This document shows, in pieces, positions 24,718-33,270 of a DNA stretch of 38,792 bases (positions are counted from its first letter, which is position 1; every line of letters begins with the position of its first letter). A model generated the notes under the pieces. The model was not told where the DNA came from. It worked only from the letters and a program-made list of their open reading frames with translations, and ran no database searches. The position numbers were made by a program, and so were the translations under genes. Source of the stretch: Deltaproteobacteria bacterium (GTDB taxonomy: Bacteria > Desulfobacterota > DSM-4660 > Desulfatiglandales > Desulfatiglandaceae). Location: NCBI GenBank assembly GCA_022340265.1, contig JAJDOH010000250.1, forward strand, positions 1-38,792, in the 5' to 3' direction.

Positions 24718-26607
24718 ATGCCGTATGGTTACAATGGCAGGATTTTGAGAGTCGATTTGAGTGAGAAAACCATTTCCGAAGAGGAACCGCCGGAAACCGT
24801 CTACCGAAAGTATCTGGGGGGATCGGCACTGGCGCTCTACCATCTCTTAAAGGAGCTGAAACCAGGGACCGATCCCCTGGGCCCCGAAAATATGCTGGTT
24901 TTTATGTCCAGCGTGGTGTCCGGTGTTCCCATGCCCGGATTGACACGGTTCACGGTTGCCGCTCGATCTCCGCTCACGGGGGCCTTTGGAGAGGCGGAAG
25001 CCGGAGGGTTCTGGGGGCCTGAGCTGAAAATGGCGGGGTTTGACGGCATCATCATAACCGGACGTTCGGAAAAACCGGTTTATCTATGGATTAAGGACGG
25101 CAAAGGCGAGATACGCGATGCTTCAAACCTGTGGGGCAGGGATACCGGAGATGTACAGCGGCTGATCAGGGAAGAACTGAAAGACAAACACATTCGGGTG
25201 GCACAGTGCGGGCAGGCCGGTGAACACCTGGTTCCATATGCCTGCGTGCTCAATGAGTTGAAACACGCGAGTGGACGAACCGGCATGGGTGCGGTGATGG
25301 GCTCCAAAAACCTTCGCGCCGTTGCGGTGCGGGGCACCGGGAAAATTGCCACGGCACAACCGGAAAGCGTTAAGAAGCTCACGAGGGTGAGCGTTGAACG
25401 AATTCCCAAAACCCCTTTGGGAAACCAGTTGAAGCGGTATGGTACCCCTGTCTTTGTGATGGGACTGCAACAGGGAGGTATCCTCCCCACACGCAATTTT
25501 CAGGAAGGACGCTTTGAGGGCGCTGAAAAGATTTCAGGGGAAACCATGACGGAGACCATACTTGAGGGGCCGAAAGGATGCTACAGCTGCCCTGTTCGCT
25601 GCAAGCGAAGCGTGAAGGTTGGTGGAAAGTATTCGGCAACGCCTGAGTATGGCGGTCCCGAGTATGAGACGCTCGGTTCCCTGGGTTCCCTGTGCGGCAT
25701 AGACGATCTGGCTGCTATCAGTCATGGAAACGAAATCTGCAATCGCTGGGGGCTCGATACCATTTCCACGGGCGTTTGCATCGCTTTTGCCATGGAATGC
25801 ACGGAACGGGGTATTCTGACCTCGCAGGATACCGACGGCATTGACCTTCGATTCGGCAATGCGGACGCTATGATTGAGATGATTCGGAAAATCGCCTTTC
25901 GTGAAGGGTTTGGGGATCTGCTGGCAGAGGGGGTCAAACGTGCTTCCGCGAAGATCGGATCGGAGAGTGAGCCCTATGCGCTGCATGTCAAAGGGCAGGA
26001 AATGGCCATTCATGAGCCGCGCGGAAAATTCGGGGTCGCACTCAGCTTTGCCCTTTCTCCCACCGGTGCGGATCATATTGAAGTCCCCCATGATACGTCA
26101 TTTGTTGCTGACAACGCGCTGCTGGAGAGCATCAAACCCCTGGGGGAGATTGAACCGCTTTCGGCTACGGAACTGGGTCCGCGCAAGATCAGTCAGTTCG
26201 CCCATACGCAACAGGTTTTCAGCCTTTATAATTCGCTGGGAATTTGCAATTTTGCGGCAGTACCCTATTCAACCTATACCTTTTCCATGATTACGGCGCT
26301 TGTGGAGGCGGTGACCGGCTGGAATACCAGTCTCTTTGAATTGTTGGAAGTGGGGGAACGCGCTGCTACCATGGCGCGGATGTTTAATGTGAGAGAAGGG
26401 ATTCCGGCGGCCGCGGATTCGCTTCCGGACCGCTTTTTCGAGCCGCTTCATAAAGGGGAAAGTGATGAAAAACGGCTTGACAAAAAGGCGTTCAGCGAAA
26501 ATCTTCGGCTCTATTACGGGGCCATGGGATGGGACCCTGAAACGGCGATTCCAACCGATGGCAGGCTTGCCTATCTTCGTTTGGATTGGTTGACTGCATA
26601 TCCTTGA
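24718..26607 (+). CDS. aor: Aldehyde:ferredoxin oxidoreductase (tungsten/molybdopterin AOR family)
   Basis: 629 residues, close to the family length. GYNGRILRVDLSEKTISEE, YLGGSALALYHLL, SGVPMPGLTRFTVAARSPLTG and EAEAGGFWGPELKMAGFDGIIITG are the N-terminal AOR domain. The 4Fe-4S ligands are C288, C291, C295 (CYSCPVRC) and C510 (NSLGICNF). KHASGRTGMGAVMGSKNLRA binds the pterin. It oxidises aldehydes to acids with reduction of ferredoxin, or runs in reverse, using a bis-pterin tungsten centre. GGGAG precedes the ATG. No ferredoxin or pterin gene is adjacent, so it stands alone; the true aldehyde is unknown. Confidence 0.93.
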   Translation: MPYGYNGRILRVDLSEKTISEEEPPETVYRKYLGGSALALYHLLKELKPGTDPLGPENMLVFMSSVVSGVPMPGLTRFTVAARSPLTGAFGEAEAGGFWGPELKMAGFDGIIITGRSEKPVYLWIKDGKGEIRDASNLWGRDTGDVQRLIREELKDKHIRVAQCGQAGEHLVPYACVLNELKHASGRTGMGAVMGSKNLRAVAVRGTGKIATAQPESVKKLTRVSVERIPKTPLGNQLKRYGTPVFVMGLQQGGILPTRNFQEGRFEGAEKISGETMTETILEGPKGCYSCPVRCKRSVKVGGKYSATPEYGGPEYETLGSLGSLCGIDDLAAISHGNEICNRWGLDTISTGVCIAFAMECTERGILTSQDTDGIDLRFGNADAMIEMIRKIAFREGFGDLLAEGVKRASAKIGSESEPYALHVKGQEMAIHEPRGKFGVALSFALSPTGADHIEVPHDTSFVADNALLESIKPLGEIEPLSATELGPRKISQFAHTQQVFSLYNSLGICNFAAVPYSTYTFSMITALVEAVTGWNTSLFELLEVGERAATMARMFNVREGIPAAADSLPDRFFEPLHKGESDEKRLDKKAFSENLRLYYGAMGWDPETAIPTDGRLAYLRLDWLTAYP

Positions 26608-26636
26608 TATAAGCTTCGTTTTTTTGTTGACCTGAA

Positions 26637-26650
26637 TGCCCAAAAGGGCA
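26637..26650. terminator. Short hairpin between convergent aor and rtcB
   Basis: TGCCC-AAAA-GGGCA forms a five-pair stem with a four-base loop in the 73-base gap between the two convergent stops. It has no adjacent T-run on either strand, so it is at best a weak bidirectional terminator. Confidence 0.25.
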
Positions 26651-26680
26651 AGAATGCCGAGGTGACAAAAAAGGAATGTT

Positions 26681-28126
26681 TTAACCTTTGATGACGCCCA
26701 GCGGTTTCAGCCTGGCAACCTTGCGAGCCAGCCCGGCTTGATGAACTACCTCAACGACCTGGGAGATGTCTTTATAGGCTTCCGGCATTTCCTCTTTAAG
26801 GGTCTTTTTGCCCCTGGATTGAACAAAAACGCCACTATCCTCCATTTCACGATGGATCGTCCGGCCCTGGGCTTTTTTGATTGCCTGCGAGCGGCTGAGG
26901 GCCCTGCCAGCACCGTGACAGCAGGAGCCGAAGCTCTGTTCCATGGCGCCTTCGGCACCTGCCAATACGTATGAAAAGGTGCCCATGTCTCCCGGAATCA
27001 AAACGGGCTGACCGGTGGAACGATAGATATCAGGCAGAAGTGGGTGTCCCGGGGGGAGGGCGCGGGTGGCGCCTTTTCGATGAACGCACAGGTTCACCGG
27101 TTTTCCGTCCACCGTGTGGGATTCCGTCTTGGCAATATTGTGGCAGACGTCGTACAGAAGGCTCATACCCAGGGCATCGGGTGTGGTGGCAAGGGTTTGA
27201 AGCAGTATCTCCCGTGTCCAGTGCATGAGTATCTGCCGGTTCGCCCAGGCGTAATTGGCTGCGCATGCCATGGCCGCCAGATAACGCCTGGCGAGGCCGG
27301 ATTTCAGGGAAGCGCAAGCCAATTGTCTGTCGGGAAGGGAGAACGGCTGACCGCCGCCGGCGATTTTTCGGTGCATTTCTTTCAGGAAGTCATCGCATAT
27401 TTGATGTCCGAATCCTCTGGAACCGGTGTGAATAAAAATGGTTATCTGCCCCTCAAACAAGTTGAAACGCGAGGCTTTTTCACGATCATAAATTTTGTCA
27501 ACCCGTTGGATTTCCAGAAAATGATTGCCTGACCCAAGTGTGCCCAGTTGGTTCAGACCCCGCTGGACGGCCCGCTCACTCAAGGCGGAGGGGTCGGCCC
27601 CCGGTAAAACGCCCCGATCTTCTGTTTTTTCGAGATCATGCGCTGTACCGTAACCCTGTTTGACTGCCCAGGCGGCGCCCTGGACTGCCACGTCTCTCTG
27701 TTTTGATTTGCTGAGACGAAGCATCCCCGTGGATCCGACACCGGCAGGAATGCCTTTAAAAAGGGCATATACCATGTCTCTGATGTGGGGTTGAATGTCA
27801 GCCGCTTTCAGGCCGGTGGTCATGAGACGGCATCCGCAGTTGATGTCATAGCCAACGCCACCGGGGCTGACGATGCCCTCATCCGGATCAAAAGCCGCCA
27901 CGCCGCCGATGGGAAAACCGTATCCCCAGTGGATATCCGGCATAGCGAGGGAGTGGCCCACAATGCCGGGCAGGGTGGCGACATTCCTGACCTGTTCCAG
28001 GCTCTGGTCCTTCTCAATGGACTGCATCATTTTTTCGCTTGAAAAGACCATCCCCGGTACCCGCATGTCACCGCTTCTGGGGATGAGCCACCGGCAGGAG
28101 TCAATTTTTTTCGGTTTTAATGTCAT
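26681..28126 (-). CDS. rtcB: RNA-splicing ligase RtcB
   Basis: 481 residues from ATG 28126 (an upstream TTG at 28141 is less likely). LAMPDIHWGYGFPIGGVAAF, SPGGVGYDINCGCR (metal Cys), LGTLGSGNHFLEIQ, IHTGSRGFGHQ, LLYDVCHNIAK and CCHGAGRALSR (HGAGR motif of the guanylylated His) define RtcB, which joins 3'-phosphate or 2',3'-cyclic phosphate RNA ends to 5'-OH ends with GTP and Mn2+. The length equals that of archaeal RtcB. It is preceded on the same strand by archease, its activation partner, with a 76-base gap. It probably acts in tRNA or rRNA repair. Confidence 0.95.
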   Translation of the reverse strand: MTLKPKKIDSCRWLIPRSGDMRVPGMVFSSEKMMQSIEKDQSLEQVRNVATLPGIVGHSLAMPDIHWGYGFPIGGVAAFDPDEGIVSPGGVGYDINCGCRLMTTGLKAADIQPHIRDMVYALFKGIPAGVGSTGMLRLSKSKQRDVAVQGAAWAVKQGYGTAHDLEKTEDRGVLPGADPSALSERAVQRGLNQLGTLGSGNHFLEIQRVDKIYDREKASRFNLFEGQITIFIHTGSRGFGHQICDDFLKEMHRKIAGGGQPFSLPDRQLACASLKSGLARRYLAAMACAANYAWANRQILMHWTREILLQTLATTPDALGMSLLYDVCHNIAKTESHTVDGKPVNLCVHRKGATRALPPGHPLLPDIYRSTGQPVLIPGDMGTFSYVLAGAEGAMEQSFGSCCHGAGRALSRSQAIKKAQGRTIHREMEDSGVFVQSRGKKTLKEEMPEAYKDISQVVEVVHQAGLARKVARLKPLGVIKG

Positions 28127-28202
28127 GGTGTTCAACGCCAACGTATTTATACTTCATTGCCGTCCACTGGAACGAACACACGCCGATCTCCAAAGAATGC
28201 CG

Positions 28203-28634
28203 TCAAAGATCAAATACAATTCTGGCTTTCCACAGTCCCGCGTTGCCGCGGTTGACCTCGATCTGGTGGTATGTAACGGCCTTAATTTCGGTCAGGTGTT
28301 CGTACATCGTCGATGAGAACGGGATTGTTTCAATTTGCGCATCAAGATGAACGGATGTGATGTTATGGATTTTGGTTCCAATAACCCATTGGTTCTCCCC
28401 TTCGAAAAGATAAAGGATTTCGCCCAGCCAGCGAACCATCAGGTCGGGGAGGTCAGCCGCCTCGACGGAAATGTTACGGGTTCTGCCCGTTTGTTCAGGG
28501 TGAAAATCCATCATGATCTGCAGCATGGCATGGGCCGCGTTTTGGAACAAGCTTTCCAGATCTTCTCCGCCCACCAAAATTCCAAGGTCTGCGGTGTGAT
28601 CCAGGATTTCAAATGTCTTTTCTTTCAAATCCAT
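28203..28634 (-). CDS. Archease, RtcB activator
   Basis: 143 residues from ATG 28634. FEILDHTADLGILVGGEDLESLFQNAA is the archease N-terminus with the Asp of the metal-binding site (DHTAD), and VRWLGEILYLFEGENQWV and TYHQIEVNRGN with the acidic C-terminal end (IVFDL) match the family. Archease promotes RtcB guanylylation and multiple turnover. The gene order archease-rtcB is an established functional pair. Its promoter region (28638-28720) is shared with the divergent Cys-rich gene; no clear promoter elements were assigned. Confidence 0.9.
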   Translation of the reverse strand: MDLKEKTFEILDHTADLGILVGGEDLESLFQNAAHAMLQIMMDFHPEQTGRTRNISVEAADLPDLMVRWLGEILYLFEGENQWVIGTKIHNITSVHLDAQIETIPFSSTMYEHLTEIKAVTYHQIEVNRGNAGLWKARIVFDL

Positions 28635-28720
28635 CAAAAAACAGTAGGTATTTAAATGTCTTTTGTCAATTGTTTGTACCCGGTGAAACAGGATTGTTAT
28701 TTTGTTATGGAGGATTACTG

Positions 28721-29002
28721 ATGTTTTGTGTTTTTTGCGGGAAGGAGATCGAACTGGAAGACAAGGTCATGCGAAATGACACATGTCCCCAGTGTACAAG
28801 GGATTTACGGTGCTGCAAACAGTGCCAGTTCTTTGACCATCATGCCTATAACGAATGCAAGGAAGTGATGGCGGAACGGATTACGGACAAAGAGCGCGCC
28901 AATTTCTGTGGATACTACAGGCCGAGAGGGACGCCCGCGGAAAAAGGTGGCAGGAATGGGGATGCAAGGGCGGCTCTGGAAGCCCTCTTCAAAAAGAAGT
29001 AA
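28721..29002 (+). CDS. Small Cys-rich zinc-ribbon protein
   Basis: 93 residues from ATG 28721, with GGAGG 8 bases before; the frame is open further upstream (28613) but that part is unlikely to be translated. Cys pairs are abundant: CVFCGKEIELEDKVMRNDTC, CPQC, RCCKQCQFF and ANFCGYY, with at least ten Cys. This pattern of a double CxxC ribbon followed by a C-x-x-C-x-F-x-D...ERANFC motif recurs in deltaproteobacteria, where it is of unknown function; zinc or iron-sulfur binding is inferred. The C-terminal AALEALFKKK is a short helix. Confidence 0.75.
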   Translation: MFCVFCGKEIELEDKVMRNDTCPQCTRDLRCCKQCQFFDHHAYNECKEVMAERITDKERANFCGYYRPRGTPAEKGGRNGDARAALEALFKKK

Positions 29003-29043
29003 TCGTAACCGACGGATTTCGGTGATGTTTGTGCTTGGGCGGT

Positions 29044-30435
29044 TTAAGAACCGGGAAGATCACGTCTCGGATGGAGGTTGATCATCCCTGTCTGGGCGGA
29101 AGCAGCCTTTTCCAATGCGCTTTTGAGGCAACGGATGATGGCAGACATGTTTGACCCTTTCCGGTTGAAAAAGACAGCGAAGCAGCAGGGGCCTAGGACC
29201 TGGCTTTCAATATATCCGGCTCGCGCTCTGATACCACGTAGCGACCCCGTTTTGTAAAGCACGTCGTTTTGGCTTTTAAGAAGATCTCTGTACGGTTTGA
29301 ATTTTTCCAGTATGGCCAGCATGTCATAGGCGGAGAGATGATTCTTTCTCGACAAGCCTGAACCTTCAACGATCCTGTAATGCGTGAGACCCAACTCCCT
29401 CTTAATGTAGGCCCGGGTCGCTCGGACGCCTTTTTCCAATGTGCCCGGCGGCCCGTAAATGGCTGCGCCCAGTGCCACAAAAATCTGGTTGGCCATGAAA
29501 TTACTTGAAGAATGGAGCATTTTCTGGACAACGGCTTCCATGGGAAAGAGGGATTGGTAGGTGAAAATAAGGGTATCTTCCCGGGAAACCGATCCAAATT
29601 GGACGCTTCCCGTTACTTGTGCCCCACTTTTCTTGAGCAGGTATCGCAGCAATTCTCCCACATAAAGGGCGGCGACTTTTGAATCATGGGTAAAGGTGCG
29701 TCTGCCGCTCCTGAGGCCCTGGGATCGAATCTGCCGGACCATGAAGGGGATCATGGGTGTCTGAGTCTCGGTGGAATGGAATCCGCCGGATTTTTTCCGT
29801 CGAAAGGCCACTGTGTTGAAATTCGCGCAGAGAGCCCCAATGGGTGCATCATAAGGATTTGTGGTATTATCGCATCCGGGTACCATGATCTCCCGGTCAA
29901 AATAAGTGTCGTCCAAAATAATGTTTCGAAAAGGTCCCCCTTTTCTTGCCAGAATTTCGGCGATTTGGTTCAGGGCTTCTGAGATCAAAATCGGGTCGCC
30001 ATACCCTTTGATTTTCAGGTTGCCGCCTTTATCCATGTAAAATTCGGTTTTGAAGCGGTAAGAAGTCCCGAAATGGTCAAGTACCGCCAGGGACGTCAGC
30101 ACCTTGAGGGTTGATGCCGGAACCCGCTGTTCATGAGCGTTCTTTTCAAAAAGCACTCTCCCTTCGGGCGTTGCAAGCAGGAACGAATCGGTGGCTTTGA
30201 TCTGTTGTTCGCATGGTAGCCATTTTTTTGCTTTTACCCCATGAGGATAAAAGAGAATCAAAATCTGGCATAGAAGGAAGGCACACAACAGTGACACCCA
30301 CTTTTTGCCAACGTGTTTTATAAACGGTTTCGGTTCCGTCGTAAGATTTTTCGGGATGCCTACCTGATCTCCAGGGTGATCCGTATGGATGGTGAATGGC
30401 AAAGTAAATTGTGAAAATTTAGTGATTGATGTCAA
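29044..30435 (-). CDS. dacB: D-alanyl-D-alanine carboxypeptidase, S13 family (PBP4-like)
   Basis: 463 residues from TTG 30435, which overlaps the stop of the upstream small gene (TTGA). The first 43 residues are polar, then a hydrophobic segment (WVSLLCAFLLCQILILFYP) is a probable signal sequence, so the true start may be further in. Active-site motifs of penicillin-binding enzymes are complete: PASTLKVL (SxxK), SSSNFMAN (SxN) and YKTGSLRG (KTG). KGYGDPILISEALNQIAEILARKG is a family S13 feature. It trims or crosslink-edits peptidoglycan peptides in the periplasm. Family length is usually 450-500. Confidence 0.88.
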   Translation of the reverse strand: MTSITKFSQFTLPFTIHTDHPGDQVGIPKNLTTEPKPFIKHVGKKWVSLLCAFLLCQILILFYPHGVKAKKWLPCEQQIKATDSFLLATPEGRVLFEKNAHEQRVPASTLKVLTSLAVLDHFGTSYRFKTEFYMDKGGNLKIKGYGDPILISEALNQIAEILARKGGPFRNIILDDTYFDREIMVPGCDNTTNPYDAPIGALCANFNTVAFRRKKSGGFHSTETQTPMIPFMVRQIRSQGLRSGRRTFTHDSKVAALYVGELLRYLLKKSGAQVTGSVQFGSVSREDTLIFTYQSLFPMEAVVQKMLHSSSNFMANQIFVALGAAIYGPPGTLEKGVRATRAYIKRELGLTHYRIVEGSGLSRKNHLSAYDMLAILEKFKPYRDLLKSQNDVLYKTGSLRGIRARAGYIESQVLGPCCFAVFFNRKGSNMSAIIRCLKSALEKAASAQTGMINLHPRRDLPGS

Positions 30436-30683
30436 GGTGTTGTATACTCTTGTTCGAGTTGATGTTTAAGAAAAAGGATTTTATCGGCAACGGATTTCCG
30501 TTTTTCAATGAAAAGGTGATATTCGCCATTTAGGGTGCACAGGCCACTGTTAAGTATTAAACCGGAGGCTTCCAGACGATCGTAATGAATCTGTATCCCT
30601 CTGGCTGCGGCGGCCTCCTCCAGTGCTGCCAGTTCGCGCAGCAGGAGAGGAGAAGGGGCTCTTCTTTTTTTCCCTCTTTTCAT
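30432..30683 (-). CDS. Conserved-looking small protein of unknown function
   Basis: 83 residues. Basic N-terminus (MKRGKKRRAPSP), then a heptad-rich helix (LLLRELAALEEAAAARGIQIH) and a second half YDRLEASGLILNSGLCTLNG ... HLFIEKRKSVADKILFLKHQL that looks like a compact beta-helix fold. No family recognised. It overlaps the downstream carboxypeptidase start by four bases and is clearly coupled with it. No ribosome site decision is needed: the ATG is the only sensible start. Confidence 0.65.
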   Translation of the reverse strand: MKRGKKRRAPSPLLLRELAALEEAAAARGIQIHYDRLEASGLILNSGLCTLNGEYHLFIEKRKSVADKILFLKHQLEQEYTTP

Positions 30684-30733
30684 GGCCGATTTGTCTTTTT
30701 CAAAATATGCATGACATTCAAGGTCCCAACAGC

Positions 30734-30763
30734 TTGACCTTTCTTTTAATCATAGAGTATAGC
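30734..30763 (+). promoter_or_regulatory. Possible sigma-70 promoter for moxR
   Basis: TTGACC (30734-30739), 18 bases, TATAGC (30758-30763), about 85 bases upstream of the moxR GTG. Reasonable -35 and weak -10. Confidence 0.3.
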
Positions 30764-30846
30764 TGTTTTCAAATCAAGGATCTGTTTCAACATTACCATT
30801 GATCAAGAAAGACTTATACAGAAATGTTATGGAAGGAGGCAGTTTT

Positions 30847-31761
30847 GTGTCATCCCATTTTGAATCAATAGAACAGGTGGTTGATGAACTGGCCCAGGGA
30901 CGTTATGTGGCGGATCGGGCATTGGCCACCGTACTTTTTCTTTCCCACAAACTGGAAAAACCGATCTTTTTGGAAGGGGAACCGGGTGTGGGGAAAACAG
31001 AAGTGGCCATTGTGATGGCGAAACTTTTCAAAACGGATCTGATTCGCCTTCAGTGCTACGAAGGTCTTGATTCTTCTACGGCGCTTTATGAATGGAATTA
31101 CCCCAAGCAACTGCTGCACATTCGCCTTGAAGAGCGGGGGGAGAAAAAGAGTAGTGAAATCGAGGAAATGATCTACCGGCCCGAATTTCTGGTGGAACGT
31201 CCTCTGCTCGAGGCCATTCGAAAATCCGATGATAAACCTCCGGTTCTGCTGATTGACGAAATCGACCGCTCTGATGAGGAATTTGAGGCGTTTCTTCTGG
31301 AAGTACTCTCCGATTTTCAGATCACCATACCCGAAATCGGTACCTTGAAGGCGGAAAAAAAACCCATGGTTGTCGTGACCTCAAACCGCACGCGGGACGT
31401 TCATGACGCCCTTAAGCGGCGTTGCCTGTATCACTGGATTGATTACCCTTCTTTTGAAAAGGAACATGAGATCATTATGACGCGTTTGCCGGGGATTGAA
31501 TCCCGGTTTGCCCGGCAGATAACCCACTTCATGCAGAAGATCCGGTCTTTTGATTTTTTGAAAAAGCCGGGTGTATCCGAAACCCTCGACTGGGCCAGGG
31601 CACTCATGGCCATGGAAAGAAGATATTTGGATGAAAAGGTGGTGAAAGAGACCCTTGGGTGTTTTCTGAAATATCAGGAAGATATCGCGCGGTTCAATCA
31701 GGAAATCTGGGCGAACACCGAAAGCCGGGAGGAATACCTTCACCGGACGGCGGAGGCATGA
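30847..31761 (+). CDS. MoxR-family AAA+ ATPase
   Basis: 304 residues from GTG 30847, with AAGGAGG 7 bases before; the frame extends upstream to TTG 30799 without a ribosome site. IFLEGEPGVGKTEVAIVMA is Walker A, VLLIDEIDRSDEEFEAFLLEVLSD is Walker B with the MoxR insert, VVVTSNRTRDVHDALKRRC is sensor 1 with the arginine finger. MoxR proteins act as chaperones that insert metals or activate proteins, working with a VWA partner, which here is the next gene 24 bases on. The nearest known arrangement is CoxD-CoxE. Confidence 0.9.
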   Translation: MSSHFESIEQVVDELAQGRYVADRALATVLFLSHKLEKPIFLEGEPGVGKTEVAIVMAKLFKTDLIRLQCYEGLDSSTALYEWNYPKQLLHIRLEERGEKKSSEIEEMIYRPEFLVERPLLEAIRKSDDKPPVLLIDEIDRSDEEFEAFLLEVLSDFQITIPEIGTLKAEKKPMVVVTSNRTRDVHDALKRRCLYHWIDYPSFEKEHEIIMTRLPGIESRFARQITHFMQKIRSFDFLKKPGVSETLDWARALMAMERRYLDEKVVKETLGCFLKYQEDIARFNQEIWANTESREEYLHRTAEA

Positions 31762-31785
31762 TCTTTCCCATCAAAAAGGTCTTCC

Positions 31786-32949
31786 ATGAATAATGAACAA
31801 AACGGTCTGGCAGGAAAAATGATCGCATTTGCGGCCTTTCTGAGGGACCGCGGTTTCAGGGTTTTTCAAAGCGGTGTTTACGATGCCTTGCGGGCCGTTC
31901 AAACAATCGGTCTTGAAGACAGATCGGATTTTTTCTTCTGTCTCCGCTCCATTCTGACAACGACCGACCTTGAATGGGTCCAGTTTCAATCGCTTTTTGA
32001 TGAATTCTGGGCAACCGTTGATGAAGAACCTGAAGGTGAAAAAGATGCGCCAAGGAAGTCCGACCCCAACGCACGAAACAACGGGGAAGGGGAGGGGCGT
32101 CAACTTCCGGCGGAGAGCGAACCGGTCACTGGAGATACGCTTTCAACAGAAAAGGAGTGGCTTGAAGGTATCGCTTACAGTCCCATTGTCAGTGTGGTTG
32201 AAAAGAAGGATCTCAGCCGTTTCAATCAAGCCGATGTTCAGGTTGCCAGCCTTGCGCTTAAAAAGATGGTGGCCCCTTTTCAGGTGGACAGGTCCAGGCG
32301 TTTGAGGAGAACGAAAAAATCCGGCGGAATGGATTTTCAACGGATCATCAGAAAAAGCCTTAAGACCGGCGGCATCCCTTTCGAACTGTTCTTCAAACGA
32401 AAAAAACTGCGGCTCAAACGTCTGGTGATCCTGGCTGATGTGAGCGGTTCCATGGACCGCTATGCACAGTTTGTCATGCCCTTTCTGCTGGGTCTTCGAG
32501 GAATCGGGTCCAGGGCGGAAGTGTTCGTGTTTTCAACAACACTTACCTCCATTACCTTCAGTATCCGGCATATGAACTTTGAAAAGGTCCTCTCCCATAT
32601 GGCACAGGAGGTGCCGGACTGGTCCGGCGGCACCCGTATCGGTTTTTCTTTGCATCAATTCAATGAAAAGCACGCACAGCGGCTCCTCAACCAGAGAACC
32701 GTTGTGGTGGTGTTGAGTGACGGATGGGATCTGGGTGCCAAAGACCTGCTGAAAAGGGAAATGGCGCAGATCAGCCGAAAATGTCACACGGTCATCTGGT
32801 TGAACCCGCTGGCTGGAGACCCGGATTATGAACCCCTGTGCCGAGGAATGAACACGGCCCTTCCTTACGTGGATCATTTCATGGCGGCCGACAGTTTGCA
32901 GAGTCTCAAACGGGTCGGCCGCCTGCTTTCGAGGGTAATGGTGCATTAA
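31786..32949 (+). CDS. VWA-containing CoxE-like protein
   Basis: 387 residues. The N-terminal half is helical with an acidic linker (about 85-120); the C-terminal half is a von Willebrand A domain with MIDAS DVSGS (D218-S222), SGGTRIG (Thr ligand) and VVLSDGWD. It is the usual partner of MoxR ATPases, cooperating in metal-centre assembly. CoxE works on the Mo-Cu CO dehydrogenase in aerobes, but no coxL/M/S genes are in the window, so the target is unknown. The nearest metalloenzyme here is the aldehyde oxidoreductase at 24718, but this link is only positional. Confidence 0.87.
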   Translation: MNNEQNGLAGKMIAFAAFLRDRGFRVFQSGVYDALRAVQTIGLEDRSDFFFCLRSILTTTDLEWVQFQSLFDEFWATVDEEPEGEKDAPRKSDPNARNNGEGEGRQLPAESEPVTGDTLSTEKEWLEGIAYSPIVSVVEKKDLSRFNQADVQVASLALKKMVAPFQVDRSRRLRRTKKSGGMDFQRIIRKSLKTGGIPFELFFKRKKLRLKRLVILADVSGSMDRYAQFVMPFLLGLRGIGSRAEVFVFSTTLTSITFSIRHMNFEKVLSHMAQEVPDWSGGTRIGFSLHQFNEKHAQRLLNQRTVVVVLSDGWDLGAKDLLKREMAQISRKCHTVIWLNPLAGDPDYEPLCRGMNTALPYVDHFMAADSLQSLKRVGRLLSRVMVH

Positions 32950-33023
32950 CAACACATATAACCCTGGATTCTTGGCATTGGTCGATTTTCTTTTTGAAGA
33001 AAGAGTTTTTTGCTTGATTGATC

Positions 33024-33236
33024 TCAAAGTGCCGTTTCCAAGTGAGACTTCAGCAGCGCTTTTCCCACCGTGAGGCGAAGCAGTGTATAGCTGATGACGG
33101 TTTCCCCTTTCTGGTTGACGATTTGGTTGAGGGAAAAGCATTTGACAACGGGGTGTTGGCTGCGAAATAATGAATCAGCTTCATTTTCAACTGATGATGA
33201 TACCTCATTTTCTTCTAATCATGCCGAAGCGCTCAT
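33024..33236 (-). pseudogene. Possible small gene with an in-frame TGA at codon 6
   Basis: On the minus strand, AAGAAGG sits six bases before ATG 33236, which reads MSASA, then TGA (33221-33219), then 64 open codons ending at TGA 33024: LEENEVSSSVENEADSLFRS, QHPVVKCFSLNQIVNQKGE, TVISYTLLRLTVGK, ALLKSHLETAL. The later part has codon third positions rich in G/C like real genes. No alternative ATG, GTG or TTG follows until near the end. It is either a nonsense-killed remnant, a recoded gene or chance. No homologue recognised. Apart from this, 32950-33270 holds no gene I can support. Confidence 0.25.
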
Positions 33237-33270
33237 AAACGGCCTTCTTTCTTTTGATGGAGATCTTTAT

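Noticed and set aside
32533..33141. 202-residue minus-strand open frame
   Set aside because: Mostly antisense to the VWA gene; in the spacer a different minus frame (33024-33236) is the more coding-like one.
33094..33270. N-terminal extension of the cyclase-like protein
   Set aside because: Open frame but no ribosome site, atypical composition (WLTIWLREKHL, NNESASFS), and ATG 33271 has a proper signal.
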